The position numbers and the translations under genes were made by a program. Under the pieces are notes generated by a model, which searched no databases, was not told the DNA's origin, and was given only the letters and a program-made list of their open reading frames with translations. This document shows, one piece after another, positions 14,868 through 23,036 of a stretch of DNA of 64,000 nucleotides. Source of the DNA: Streptomyces roseolus (GTDB lineage Bacteria; Actinomycetota; Actinomycetes; Streptomycetales; Streptomycetaceae); assembly GCF_014649855.1 (NCBI RefSeq), contig NZ_BMTV01000016.1, forward strand, positions 62,001 through 126,000, read 5' to 3'. Positions within the stretch are counted from its first letter, which is position 1. Every line of letters begins with the position of its first letter.

Positions 14868-15373
14868 GGTCCTCTCCTGTCGCTTCTCTTGCCGGTTCTC
14901 GGTGCGGTGGGCGCGTGTTCCTCGGGGGACGAGAGTCGCGCCCACCGCATGACCTCAACAGTAGGGAGCGGCAGCGCCCGGGGCGTCATGCCCGCGTACC
15001 GGCTTCCGGGCCTACGGGAGGATGACGCCGCTCCCCCCGGCGTACTCCCCTGGGTGGAGACGGGGGCGCGCGGGTGGGGGTCTTCCCGGAGGGGACGCGC
15101 CCCCGGGTGACTTGGGTCACGTCCGATGGGGAGCGGGGTGGGCCGGGCACGCGGGGCGGGGCGGAGGCAGTCGGCGCCGGGCGGCGGGAGTTGTCCGGGG
15201 GTGTTGTCAAGTGGGCTGGACGGCAAGGGGTGTTGGCGGGGAGAGTCGGTGCGGCACGGGACCGTCGTCCCCCTCAGCACTGACAATCGAAGCCGGTGGG
15301 AGGGCGCGGCCTATGAGCGCGCGCGGGCGCCACTACGTAAGCTGTGCCACGTCGAACGGACGAGGGGACGGAC
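14868..15373. other. Intergenic region upstream of the Ser/Thr kinase
   Basis: About 500 bp lie between the divergent small membrane protein and the kinase. Open frames here are short and lack ribosome sites. The only element I can support is a TAAGCT -10 box at 15338-15343, about 31 bp before the kinase start. The rest shows only G-runs and no clear hairpin. Confidence 0.5.
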
Positions 15374-16543
15374 ATGGCGATGATGCGGCTCCGGCGCGAG
15401 GACCCGCGGATCGTCGGGGCGTTCAGGCTCCACCGCAGACTCGGCGCCGGAGGGATGGGGGTCGTGTACCTCGGCTCCGACCGGCGCGGCCAGCGGGTGG
15501 CGCTGAAGGTGATCCGCCCGGACCTGGCCGAGGACCAGGAGTTCCGCTCGCGGTTCGCCCGTGAGGTGTCGGCGGCCCGGCGGATCCGGGGCGGCTGCAC
15601 CGCCCGGCTGGTCGCCGCCGACCTGGACGCCGACCGCCCCTGGTTCGCCACCCAGTACGTGCCCGGGCCCTCGCTGCACGACCGGGTCGCCGAGGAGGGT
15701 CCGCTGCGGGCCGCCGACGTGGCCTCCATCGGCGCCGCCCTGTCGGAGGGCCTGGTCGCCGTCCACGAGGCCGGGGTCGTGCACCGGGACCTGAAGCCCT
15801 CGAACATCCTGCTCTCCCCCAAGGGCCCCCGCATCATCGACTTCGGGATCGCCTGGGCCACCGGGGCCAGCACCCTCACGCACGTCGGCACGGCGGTCGG
15901 CTCCCCCGGCTTCCTCGCGCCCGAGCAGGTGCGGGGCGCGGCCGTCACCCCGGCGACGGACGTCTTCTCGCTCGGCGCCACCCTCGCGTACGCCTCGATG
16001 GGCGACTCCCCCTTCGGGCACGGCAGTTCCGAGGTCATGCTCTACCGCGTGGTGCACGAGGAGGCACAGCTCCAGGGGGTGCCGGACGCGCTCGCGCCGC
16101 TGATCAGGGCCTGTCTGGCGAAGGACCCGGAGGACCGGCCCAGCACCCTCCAGCTGTCCATGCGGCTCAAGGAGATCGCGGCCCGCGAGGCACAGGGCCT
16201 GCCGTCCGCGCGGCCGCCGGCCCCGCGCGAGCGGATGGAGGAACGCGGCACGCTGCGGCCGACCGAGCGGTACACGGAGCGGGACGCGCCGGGCCGCGAG
16301 CCGGAGCGGGCAGTGGCCCGGGGACGCGGGTCCGGCCCCTCCTCGCGCCCCTCGGCGCCCTCGCGGACCGGCGGCTCCCGCAATCCGCAGTCGCGGCCCG
16401 GGACCCGGCCGGGGGCGCGGACCACGTCCACCGGCCGCCGCCCGGCCAACCCCCGGCTGCTGCGCCAGCGGCTCGTCGTCTTCGTGGTGGTGACCCTCCT
16501 GGTGGCGCTGGGCATCGCCGCCGCCCAGGCCCTCCAGGGCTGA
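15374..16543 (+). CDS. Serine/threonine protein kinase (Hanks type)
   Basis: The protein has 389 aa. Kinase motifs in order: Gly loop LGAGGMGVVYLG (~22-33), catalytic Lys in RVALKVI (~44), HRDLKPSN (~137-144), DFG in IIDFGIAW (~156), APEQ in SPGFLAPEQV (~178), and DVFSLGATL. The kinase domain ends at ~275, followed by a ~90-residue Arg/Pro/Ser/Thr-rich juxtamembrane linker and one C-terminal transmembrane helix (LVVFVVVTLLVALGIAAAQ) with almost no extracellular domain. It is thus a tail-anchored PknB-like kinase without PASTA repeats and probably senses internal or membrane signals. The ATG at 15374 follows a GAGGGGACG site. It is followed by a very strong terminator. Confidence 0.95.
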   Translation: MAMMRLRREDPRIVGAFRLHRRLGAGGMGVVYLGSDRRGQRVALKVIRPDLAEDQEFRSRFAREVSAARRIRGGCTARLVAADLDADRPWFATQYVPGPSLHDRVAEEGPLRAADVASIGAALSEGLVAVHEAGVVHRDLKPSNILLSPKGPRIIDFGIAWATGASTLTHVGTAVGSPGFLAPEQVRGAAVTPATDVFSLGATLAYASMGDSPFGHGSSEVMLYRVVHEEAQLQGVPDALAPLIRACLAKDPEDRPSTLQLSMRLKEIAAREAQGLPSARPPAPRERMEERGTLRPTERYTERDAPGREPERAVARGRGSGPSSRPSAPSRTGGSRNPQSRPGTRPGARTTSTGRRPANPRLLRQRLVVFVVVTLLVALGIAAAQALQG

Positions 16544-16607
16544 CCCCCGGCCATGGGAATCGCCCCCGGTACGCGGACGTACCGGGGGCGATTCCCGTGG
16601 CCGGGGG
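16544..16607. terminator. Long bidirectional terminator hairpin
   Basis: A 30-bp stem (cccccggccatgggaatcgc... with its complement, one G-T pair) has a 4-nt loop between the convergent kinase and TrmH genes. It starts directly after the kinase stop. Confidence 0.88.
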
Positions 16608-16613
16608 CGGGAC

Positions 16614-17432
16614 CTACGCCTCGGGGCGGCCGGCCGTGACCGCGTAGAAGGCGACGGCCGCGGCCGCGCCCACGTTGAGGGAGTCGACGCCGTGGGCCAT
16701 CGGGATGCGGACCCACTCGTCGGCGGCGCGCAGCGCCTGGGTGGAGAGGCCTTCGCCCTCCGCGCCGAGCATCAGGGCGACCCGGTCGAGGCGGTGCGGG
16801 GCGGCCTCGTCCATGGCGGTGGCCTTCTCCGCCGGGGTGAGGGCGAGGAGCTTGAAGCCCGCCTCCCGTACCGCCTCCAGACCGCGCGGCCAGGCCTCCA
16901 GGCGAGCGTACGGGACGGAGAAGACCGCACCCATGGAGACCTTCACCGAGCGGCGGTAGAGCGGGTCGGCGCAGTCCGGGGAGAGGAGGACGGCGTCCAT
17001 GCCGAGGGCGGCGGCGCTGCGGAAGATGGCACCGATGTTGGTGTGGTCGTTGACCGCCTCCATGACGGCCACCCGGCGGGCGCCCGCGAGGAGTTCGGCG
17101 GGTTCGGGGAGCGGCTTGCGCTGCATGGAGGCGAGGGCGCCGCGGTGCACGTGGTAGCCGGTGACGCGCTCGGCGAGGTCGGGCTGGATCGCGTACACCG
17201 GGGCGGGCACCTCGTCGATGACGTCGCGCATGACGTCGACCCACTTGGCGGAGAGCAGCATCGACCGCATCTCGTAACCGGCCTGTTTGGCACGGCGGAT
17301 GACCTTCTCGCCCTCGGCGATGAACAGGCCCTCTGCGGGCTCGCGCCGACGGCGGAGCTCGACGTCGGTCAGGCCGGTGTAGTCGTGGAGGCGGGGGTCG
17401 TCGGCGTCGGTGATCGTGATGATTTCGGCCAC
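16614..17432 (-). CDS. TrmH/SpoU-family RNA 2'-O-methyltransferase
   Basis: The protein has 272 aa. The N-terminal substrate-binding domain (EGLFIAEGEKVIRRA) is followed by the SPOUT knot motifs VMEAVNDHTNIGAIFRSAAALGMDAVLLSP, LMLGAEGEGLS and VRIPMAHGVDSLNVGAAAAVAFY. These place it with the SpoU class that methylates ribose 2'-OH in tRNA or 23S rRNA using S-adenosylmethionine. The exact nucleotide target cannot be told. I took the GTG at 17432 by alignment to the family N-terminus. A second SpoU protein is encoded at 62250-63089 and is clearly different in sequence. Confidence 0.9.
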   Translation of the reverse strand: MAEIITITDADDPRLHDYTGLTDVELRRRREPAEGLFIAEGEKVIRRAKQAGYEMRSMLLSAKWVDVMRDVIDEVPAPVYAIQPDLAERVTGYHVHRGALASMQRKPLPEPAELLAGARRVAVMEAVNDHTNIGAIFRSAAALGMDAVLLSPDCADPLYRRSVKVSMGAVFSVPYARLEAWPRGLEAVREAGFKLLALTPAEKATAMDEAAPHRLDRVALMLGAEGEGLSTQALRAADEWVRIPMAHGVDSLNVGAAAAVAFYAVTAGRPEA

Positions 17433-17474
17433 GGGGTGATAGTGCCTTGTCCGGGATGTGGTGCCGATGCGCGG

Positions 17475-17500
17475 GGACGGGCGGCGGTCGCCGCCCGTCC
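17475..17500 (-). terminator. Terminator of the CysG-like gene
   Basis: A 12-bp perfect stem ggacgggcggcg with its complement and a 2-nt loop lies 27 bp past the stop at 17528. Confidence 0.7.
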
Positions 17501-17527
17501 GTCCGTGCGCGGGGTGGGTGCGGGGCG

Positions 17528-18769
17528 TCAGCGGGTGAGCTTGTCGGGCCCCTCCGCGACGACCGGGCCGATGACGATGACGGCCGGCGGACGGACCTCC
17601 TCGGCCTTCACCACCTCGGCGACGGTGGCGAGGGTGGCGTCGACCCGGCGCTGGGTCGCGGTGGTGCCCTCCTGGACGAGGGCAAGCGGGGTGTCGGGGG
17701 CCTTGCCGTGGGCGACGAGCGCCTCGGCGATCTTCCCTATCTTGTCGACGCCCATGAGGATCACCAGGGTGCCGGTGAGCTTGGCGAGCGAGGCCCAGTC
17801 GACGAGCGAGCGCGGGTCGTCGGGGGCGACGTGCCCGCTGACCACGGTGAACTCGTGGGCGACGCCCCGGTGGGTGACCGGGATGCCGGCGGCGCCGGGG
17901 ACCGAGATGGAGCTGGAGATGCCGGGCACGACGGTGCAGGCGATGCCCTCGGCGGCGAGCGCCTGCGCCTCCTCCATGCCCCGGCCGAAGACGAAGGGGT
18001 CGCCGCCCTTGAGGCGGACGACGGACTTGCCGGCCTTGGCGTGCTCGATCAGCGCGTTGTTGATGGCCTCCTGGGCCATGAAGCGGCCGTACGGGATCTT
18101 CGCCGCGTCGATCACCTCGACGTGCGGCGGCAGTTCGTCCAGGAGGTCGCGGGGGCCGAGCCGGTCGGCGATGACGACGTCGGCCTCGGCGAGCAGCCGG
18201 CGGCCGCGGACGGTGATGAGGTCGGGGTCGCCGGGGCCGCCGCCGACGAGGGCGACGAAGGGGGTGCGGGCGCGCTGGGCGGGCGCGGCGAGGGAGCCGT
18301 CGCGCAGGCCCTCCAGGACGGCGTCGCGGACGGCGGCCGAGCGGCGCGGGTCGTGGCCGGTGAGGACGGCGACGGTGACGCCGGCGCCGCGGCCGGTGGC
18401 CGGGGTCCAGGCGGTGGCGGCCTCGGCGTCGTCGGAGCGGACGCACCAGACGCGGGCCCGCTCGGCCTCGGCGGAGGCGGCGGCGTTGGCGGCCGCGTCG
18501 GTGGTGGCGACGAGCGCGTACCAGGCCTCGGCCAGGTCGCCGTCCTCGTAGCGGCGGCGCACCCAGGTGATCTCGCCGGTCTCGGCCATGGCCTCCACGG
18601 AGGGGGTGGCGGAGGGGGAGATCAGGGTGATGTCGGCGCCTGCGGCGATGAGGGCGGGCAGGCGGCGCTGGGCGACCGTGCCGCCGCCGAGGACGACGAC
18701 GCGCCGGCCGGCGAGGCGGAGGCCGACGGGGTAGGCGGGGTGCTCGGCGGGCTCGACGTGCTGGGCCAT
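17528..18769 (-). CDS. CysG-like uroporphyrinogen-III C-methyltransferase with precorrin-2 dehydrogenase domain
   Basis: The protein has 413 aa. Residues ~12-150 form a Rossmann dehydrogenase/ferrochelatase-type domain with RRVVVLGGGTVAQRRLPALI, as in the N-terminus of CysG/Met8. Residues ~165-410 are the SUMT domain: VALVGGGPGDPDLITVRGRRLL, RLKGGDPFVFGRG, VVPGISSSISVPGAAGIPVTHRG and VILMG. The enzyme would methylate uroporphyrinogen III at C2 and C7 to precorrin-2 and may oxidise it to sirohydrochlorin, feeding siroheme or cobalamin. It is 40-50 residues shorter than E. coli CysG, and the linker between the domains is compressed, so the dehydrogenase activity is less certain. The ATG at 18769 has GAGGAG upstream. 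It stands alone between terminators but beside the cob genes. Confidence 0.9.
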   Translation of the reverse strand: MAQHVEPAEHPAYPVGLRLAGRRVVVLGGGTVAQRRLPALIAAGADITLISPSATPSVEAMAETGEITWVRRRYEDGDLAEAWYALVATTDAAANAAASAEAERARVWCVRSDDAEAATAWTPATGRGAGVTVAVLTGHDPRRSAAVRDAVLEGLRDGSLAAPAQRARTPFVALVGGGPGDPDLITVRGRRLLAEADVVIADRLGPRDLLDELPPHVEVIDAAKIPYGRFMAQEAINNALIEHAKAGKSVVRLKGGDPFVFGRGMEEAQALAAEGIACTVVPGISSSISVPGAAGIPVTHRGVAHEFTVVSGHVAPDDPRSLVDWASLAKLTGTLVILMGVDKIGKIAEALVAHGKAPDTPLALVQEGTTATQRRVDATLATVAEVVKAEEVRPPAVIVIGPVVAEGPDKLTR

Positions 18770-19157
18770 GTGCGGGCGGCTCCTCGGACGGGGCTGGGGC
18801 CTGTCCGACCATTCGCGTCGGATCGGGCCGGGTCGTACGGTGCGTGCGATCGGCGTGCGGTGGGGCGCCCTCGTAGCGGAGCTACTCGGGCGACTCTGCC
18901 GTGCGGCGAGCGTGCGTGCCGGGCGGGCCGGACCCGACGCGCATGGTCGGGCGGGCCCTGGGGGCCGCTGCGGCGGTGAAGCGGCTGGTGGGGCGGGCGG
19001 GAGGCCCTGTGAACACGATATCGGTGACGTGACGTGGGCACCTTGTGACCCTCGTCCCTCGCCCCTCGGGCCGGGGCGGGCCGGGGACGAGGGACATGGG
19101 GCGGCCCCGGTGCCGCCGTCCCCCGTGGTGGGGGCGGCGGCACCGGGGCCGTACGGG
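18770..19157. other. Intergenic region upstream of the CysG-like gene
   Basis: 388 bp between the CysG-like start and the cobT stop. It holds the cobT terminator (19103-19150) and must hold the CysG-like promoter. A TATCGT element on the minus strand near 19018 is the best -10 candidate. I found no cobalamin riboswitch signature (B12 box). A 71-codon minus-strand reading at 18882-19097 is not supported as a gene. Confidence 0.5.
19103..19150 (-). terminator. Terminator of bluB-cobT
   Basis: A stem of about 21 bp (ggccccggtgccgccg + ccccc against its complement, one bulged base) with a 5-nt loop begins 8 bp after the bluB-cobT stop. Confidence 0.85.
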
Positions 19158-22100
19158 CTACTTCTCCGTGACGCCGGCGGAGTCGAAGGTCGCGACCTCG
19201 TGCATGGCGCGGGCCGCGCTCTGCACCAGCGGGAGGGCCAGCAGCGCGCCGGTGCCCTCGCCGAGGCGGAGGTCCAGGTCGACCAGCGGGCGCAGGCCCA
19301 GCTTGTTGAGCGCGGCCACGTGGCCGGGCTCGGCGCTGCGGTGGCCCGCGATGCAGGCGGCCAGCGACTCGGGGGCGATGGCGCGGGCGACCAGGGCGGC
19401 CGCGCCGGTGGAGACGCCGTCGAGGATCACCGGGGTGCGCAGCGAGGCGGCGCCCAGGATGAAGCCGACGAGGGCGGCGTGCTCCAGGCCGCCGATCTGC
19501 GACAGGACGCCGATCGGGTCCTCGGGGTCCGGCTTGTGCAGGTCGAGGGCGCGGCGGACCACGTCGACCTTGCGGGCGTGGGTCTCGTCGTTGATGCCCG
19601 TGCCGCGGCCGGTGACCTCGGCCGCGTCGACGCCGGTGAAGACGGAGATGAGGGCGGCGGACGCGGTGGTGTTCGCGATGCCCATCTCGCCGGTGAGGAG
19701 CGCCTTGTTCCCGGCCGCGACCAGGTCGCGGGCGGTCTCGATGCCGACCTCGATCGCGGCGGTCGTCTCCTCGCGGGTCATCGCGAGGCCGGTGGTGAAG
19801 TCGCCGGAACCGGCGCGGACCTTGCGGGGCAGCAGGCCGGGGGTGGCGGGCAGCTCGCTCGCGACGCCCACGTCGATGACGCAGACCTCGGCGCCGACCT
19901 GGTTCGCGAAGGCGTTGCAGACCGCTCCCCCGCCGAGGAAGTTGGCCACCATCTGGCCGGTGACCTCCTGCGGCCAGGGGGTGACGCCCTGGGCGTGCAC
20001 GCCGTGGTCGCCGGCGAAGATCGCGACGGCGGCGGGCTCGGGGATCGGCGGCGGGCAGGCCCGGGAGAGGCCGCAGAGCTGCGCGGAGATGATCTCCAGC
20101 ATGCCGAGCGCGCCGGCCGGCTTGGTCATCCGCTTCTGCCGCTCCCAGGCCTCGCCGAGCGCCTTGGCGTCCAGCGGACGGATGGCGGCGACGGTCTCCT
20201 GGAGCAGGTCGTGCGGCTCCTCGCCGGGCAGGGCCCGGCGGCCGTACGTCTCCTCGTGGACGACCCAGGAGAGCGGGCGGCGCTTGGCCCAGCCGGCCTG
20301 CATCAGCTCGGGCTCGTCGGGGAACTCGTCGACGTAGCCGACGCAGAGGTACGCGACGACCTCCAGGTGCTCGGGGAGGCCGAGCTCGCGGACCATCTCG
20401 CGCTCGTCGAAGAAGCTGACCCAGCCGACGCCGAGGCCCTCGGCGCGGGCGGCGAGCCAGAGGTTCTCGACGGCGAGGGCCGAGGAGTACGGGGCCATCT
20501 GCGGCTGCGTGTAGCGGCCGAGGGTGTGCCGGCCGCCCCGGGTGGGGTCGGCGGTCACCACGATGTTGACCGGGGTGTCGAGGATGGCCTCGATCTTCAG
20601 TTCCTTGAACTGCTTCGCCCGGGCCTTCGGCAGCGACTTGGCGTAGGCCTCGCGCTGGCGCTGGGCCAGCTCGTGCATGGTCTGCCGGGTCTCGGCGGAG
20701 CGGATGACGACGAAGTCCCAGGGCTGCGAGTGGCCGACGCTGGGGGCCGTGTGGGCGGCCTCCAGGACGCGGAGCAGCACCTCGTGCGGGATCGGGTCGG
20801 AGCGGAAGCCGTTGCGGATGTCGCGGCGCTCGCGCATCACGCGCAGGACCGCCTCGCGCTCGGCCTCGTCGTAGCCGGGGGCGGCGGGGCGGGGCTCGGC
20901 GTCCGGGGTCTCCTCGGCCTCCTCCGCCGCGTCCTCGGTGACGACCGGGATCTCCTCCGCCACGGCGACGACGGGGGCCTCGGCGGGAACCTCGGCGGCG
21001 GCGTCGGCGAACGACTCGGCGACGGCCTGGTCGGCCGGCGCCTGCTCTGCGGGGGCCGGCTCGACGGGGGCCTGTTCTGCGGCGACGGGCTGGGGTTCGG
21101 GCTCGACACCGGCCTCGGGCCGGGGCTCCGGCACGGTCTCGGGCTCCGGCGCGGCTTCGGTGGCGGGCTCGGCGACGGCCTCGACCGCGACGGGGGCCGC
21201 CACGACGACGGGCTCCTCGGCGGGCCCCTCCACGACGGCCACGGGGACGGCCTCGGGCCGGGGCTCGGCGGCCACGGGCTCCTCGGCAGCCACGGGCTCT
21301 GCCGCGGGCTCCACCACGACGGCCTCGGCCGCCGGCTCCACGGGCTGCTCGGCGACCGGGGTCTCCTCGGCCGGAGCCTCCTCGGCCGGAGCCTGCTCGG
21401 CCGGAATCTCCCCGGCCGGAATCTCCCCGGTCGGAATCTCCTCGGCCGGGGCCTCCGGCGCGGTCTCCGCCGGTACGTCGGCGGGTGCGGCGGTCTCCAC
21501 GGCCTCGGCCGCGGGAGCCTCGGCGGGCTCCTCCGCCGTCGGCTCCTCGGCCACCGGCTCCTCGGCGGCCGGGACGGCCTCGGGCTCGCGGGGCGCGGGG
21601 ACCACGGCCTCCGGTGCCACCGCTTCGGGTGCCACGGCCTCGGGCGTGACGGTCTCGGGCGTGACGGTCTCGGGCTCGGGGATCACGGTCCCGGCCGGCG
21701 GGGTCGGGGCGGGCTGCTCGGCGGTCGGGACGGTGCCCTCGACCTGGACGAACCGGCCGCTCGGCGGAACGACCGTTTCTGCGGGGGCCTCGGCCGGCGC
21801 CGGGGCCTCCTGCGGCTGCGCGGTCCACGGCTCGGCGCCCTGCGGGGCCGTCTGCTGGTCCTGCGCGATGTCGAAGTACTCGGGCCCGGTGGTGGGCGGC
21901 CCCGGGGTGCGTACGGGCACGGGCGCGGGACCGGTGGCCACGAGGGGCTCGGGGGCGGGCGCCGGGACCTGGGGGGCGGCGGGCGCCGGCGCGGCCGGGC
22001 CCCGGTCGGCGAGCGAGCGCACGACGCCGCCGGTGGCGGTGTCCGGGACCGGCGGGCCCATGTGGAGCGGGCGGCGCGCGGGGGCGGGCTGCGGGGCGGC

Positions 22101-22721
22101 GGCCGACGGCACGCGGACGCCGCCGAGGTCGACGGAGCCGGAGTCGCGGCCGGCGGCCTCGTGGGCGCCGGTGTCGAGGATGCCGGGCTCGTAGCCGTGG
22201 GCGGTGGCGACGGGCTCCTGCGGGGCGACCGGGACGCCGTGCGCCGGGGTGCCGAGCGGCACGCCCTGCGGCGGGGTGGCGCCGGGCACGGGGACGCCGT
22301 GCGCCGGGGTGACCGGGGCGGTGAGCTGGTCGGCGAGGACCAGGCCGTCCGGGAGCGGACCGGTGAGCGGGTCCGGCAGGGGTCCGGTCAGCGGGTCGGT
22401 GAGCGGATCCGGCAGCGGGCCGGTGAGCGGGTCGCCCATCGGGGCGGCCTGGGCGGGGCCCTCGGGGCCGCCCTGCGGCGGGACCGCGGGCGGGGCGGGG
22501 ACGGCGACCGGCGGGGCGGGCACCGCGCCGGGGGCCTGCTCGCTCCAGGCGCCCTGGGCGCCCGGCATCAGCAGCAGGTCGTCGTCCTCGGGGAGCTGCC
22601 CGGGGGTGGGGCCGGAGGGGTCCAGGTAGGTGTAGGCGCCCGGAGCGGGGATGCCCGGCTGCTCGACCATGCCTGAGTTCTCCGGCAGTCCCTCGCCCGG
22701 GACCTGGCCGGTGTCCGTCAT
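19158..22721 (-). CDS. cobT: BluB-CobT fusion with long disordered N-terminus
   Basis: The protein has 1187 aa in three parts. Residues 1-615 are low complexity, rich in Pro, Ala, Glu, Val and Gly, with short repeats. Residues ~616-830 are a BluB-type flavin destructase: RRDIRNGFRSDPIP, APSVGHSQPWDFVVIRS and GVGWVSFFD (~770). Residues ~835-1187 are CobT (nicotinate-nucleotide:dimethylbenzimidazole phosphoribosyltransferase): RMTKPAGALGMLE, FAGDHGV, and the catalytic Glu in RLGEGTGALLALPL (Glu ~1155). BluB cleaves FMNH2 to 5,6-dimethylbenzimidazole and CobT couples it to nicotinate mononucleotide to give alpha-ribazole phosphate for the cobalamin lower loop, so the fusion links consecutive steps. 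The ATG at 22721 has GAGGGG 5 nt upstream. No signal peptide is visible. Confidence 0.92.
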   Translation of the reverse strand: MTDTGQVPGEGLPENSGMVEQPGIPAPGAYTYLDPSGPTPGQLPEDDDLLLMPGAQGAWSEQAPGAVPAPPVAVPAPPAVPPQGGPEGPAQAAPMGDPLTGPLPDPLTDPLTGPLPDPLTGPLPDGLVLADQLTAPVTPAHGVPVPGATPPQGVPLGTPAHGVPVAPQEPVATAHGYEPGILDTGAHEAAGRDSGSVDLGGVRVPSAAAPQPAPARRPLHMGPPVPDTATGGVVRSLADRGPAAPAPAAPQVPAPAPEPLVATGPAPVPVRTPGPPTTGPEYFDIAQDQQTAPQGAEPWTAQPQEAPAPAEAPAETVVPPSGRFVQVEGTVPTAEQPAPTPPAGTVIPEPETVTPETVTPEAVAPEAVAPEAVVPAPREPEAVPAAEEPVAEEPTAEEPAEAPAAEAVETAAPADVPAETAPEAPAEEIPTGEIPAGEIPAEQAPAEEAPAEETPVAEQPVEPAAEAVVVEPAAEPVAAEEPVAAEPRPEAVPVAVVEGPAEEPVVVAAPVAVEAVAEPATEAAPEPETVPEPRPEAGVEPEPQPVAAEQAPVEPAPAEQAPADQAVAESFADAAAEVPAEAPVVAVAEEIPVVTEDAAEEAEETPDAEPRPAAPGYDEAEREAVLRVMRERRDIRNGFRSDPIPHEVLLRVLEAAHTAPSVGHSQPWDFVVIRSAETRQTMHELAQRQREAYAKSLPKARAKQFKELKIEAILDTPVNIVVTADPTRGGRHTLGRYTQPQMAPYSSALAVENLWLAARAEGLGVGWVSFFDEREMVRELGLPEHLEVVAYLCVGYVDEFPDEPELMQAGWAKRRPLSWVVHEETYGRRALPGEEPHDLLQETVAAIRPLDAKALGEAWERQKRMTKPAGALGMLEIISAQLCGLSRACPPPIPEPAAVAIFAGDHGVHAQGVTPWPQEVTGQMVANFLGGGAVCNAFANQVGAEVCVIDVGVASELPATPGLLPRKVRAGSGDFTTGLAMTREETTAAIEVGIETARDLVAAGNKALLTGEMGIANTTASAALISVFTGVDAAEVTGRGTGINDETHARKVDVVRRALDLHKPDPEDPIGVLSQIGGLEHAALVGFILGAASLRTPVILDGVSTGAAALVARAIAPESLAACIAGHRSAEPGHVAALNKLGLRPLVDLDLRLGEGTGALLALPLVQSAARAMHEVATFDSAGVTEK
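21361..21455. repeat. 15-bp tandem repeats encoding (G/A)E(I/A/Q)PA units
   Basis: About six imperfect 15-bp units (tcctcggccggagcc / tccccggccggaatc) encode successive AEEAP, AEQAP, AGEIP and TGEIP pentapeptides in the disordered arm of the BluB-CobT protein. They are likely to expand and contract by slippage. Confidence 0.75.
21605..21680. repeat. 15-bp tandem repeats encoding PE(T/A)V(T/A) units
   Basis: Imperfect 15-bp units (gtgacggtctcgggc / gccacggcctcgggt) encode the ETVTP/EAVAP pentapeptide run of the BluB-CobT N-terminal arm. Confidence 0.7.
22340..22440. repeat. Direct repeats encoding PLTGPLPD units
   Basis: Repeated agcgggtccggcag / ggtccggtcagc blocks encode DPLTGPLPDPLTDPLTGPL-type sequence near residues 95-125 of BluB-CobT. 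Confidence 0.65.
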
Positions 22722-23036
22722 GCGTACCCCTCGCCCATCGTTCGTCTTCGTTCAGAGCCGCGCCCGTCAACGAGAACGAGCGCCCGTGCCGCGCGGCACG
22801 GAGACGCGCCGTCACCCGAGCATTGTCGCGGCCCGCGCCCATCGTGGCAGGCGGATCCGCCACGGTGCGCTGTGGACTGCGCCACGTCGCGCCGTCCCCC
22901 CGGTGTCCCGCACGCCGGTGACCACCGAGAACGGGTCAAGACGGTCATCGATTCGGGACATTGACGAACAACCTGCCGAACATCCCCGTGCGGTACAACA
23001 ATCGGCCAGCCTACCTGCCCCGGCGCCCGGCCGGGG
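22722..23036. other. Intergenic region between cobL and bluB-cobT
   Basis: 315 bp with no supportable gene. It contains the cobL terminator hairpin at 23018-23036 and must contain the bluB-cobT promoter on the minus strand; TTGACC near 22960 is a possible -35 but has no good partner. No B12 box or other riboswitch core could be recognised. Confidence 0.45.
23018..23036 (-). terminator. Short GC-rich terminator hairpin after cobL
   Basis: CCCCGGC / GCCGGGG with a 5-nt loop immediately adjoins the stop codon of the cobL gene. Confidence 0.5.

Noticed and set aside
12453..15110. An 885-codon plus-strand open frame across the tRNA array
   Set aside because: It translates the tRNA repeats into a repeated RESASLTRKRSLVQSQY peptide. 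The repeats come from the tRNA genes, and the downstream part is antisense to the phosphotransferase gene.
15314..15373. A short plus-strand reading starting MSARGRHYVSC before the kinase gene as a leader peptide
   Set aside because: The frame has no stop before the kinase start and runs on out of frame through it, its start lies upstream of the proposed -10 box at 15338, and there is no sulfur-related gene downstream.
18882..19097. A 71-codon minus-strand ORF upstream of the CysG-like gene
   Set aside because: It covers the cobT terminator region, has an Arg/Pro/Thr-rich shadow-like composition and no ribosome site.
18768..22676. A 1302-codon plus-strand frame antisense to bluB-cobT, with Gly/Leu-rich repeats
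   Set aside because: The minus-strand product has recognisable BluB and CobT domains; the plus-strand frame mirrors its codon bias and has no domain.
22722..23036. Cobalamin riboswitch upstream of bluB-cobT
   Set aside because: I looked for the B12-box core and surrounding stems on the minus strand and could not find them. A covariance search would be decisive.
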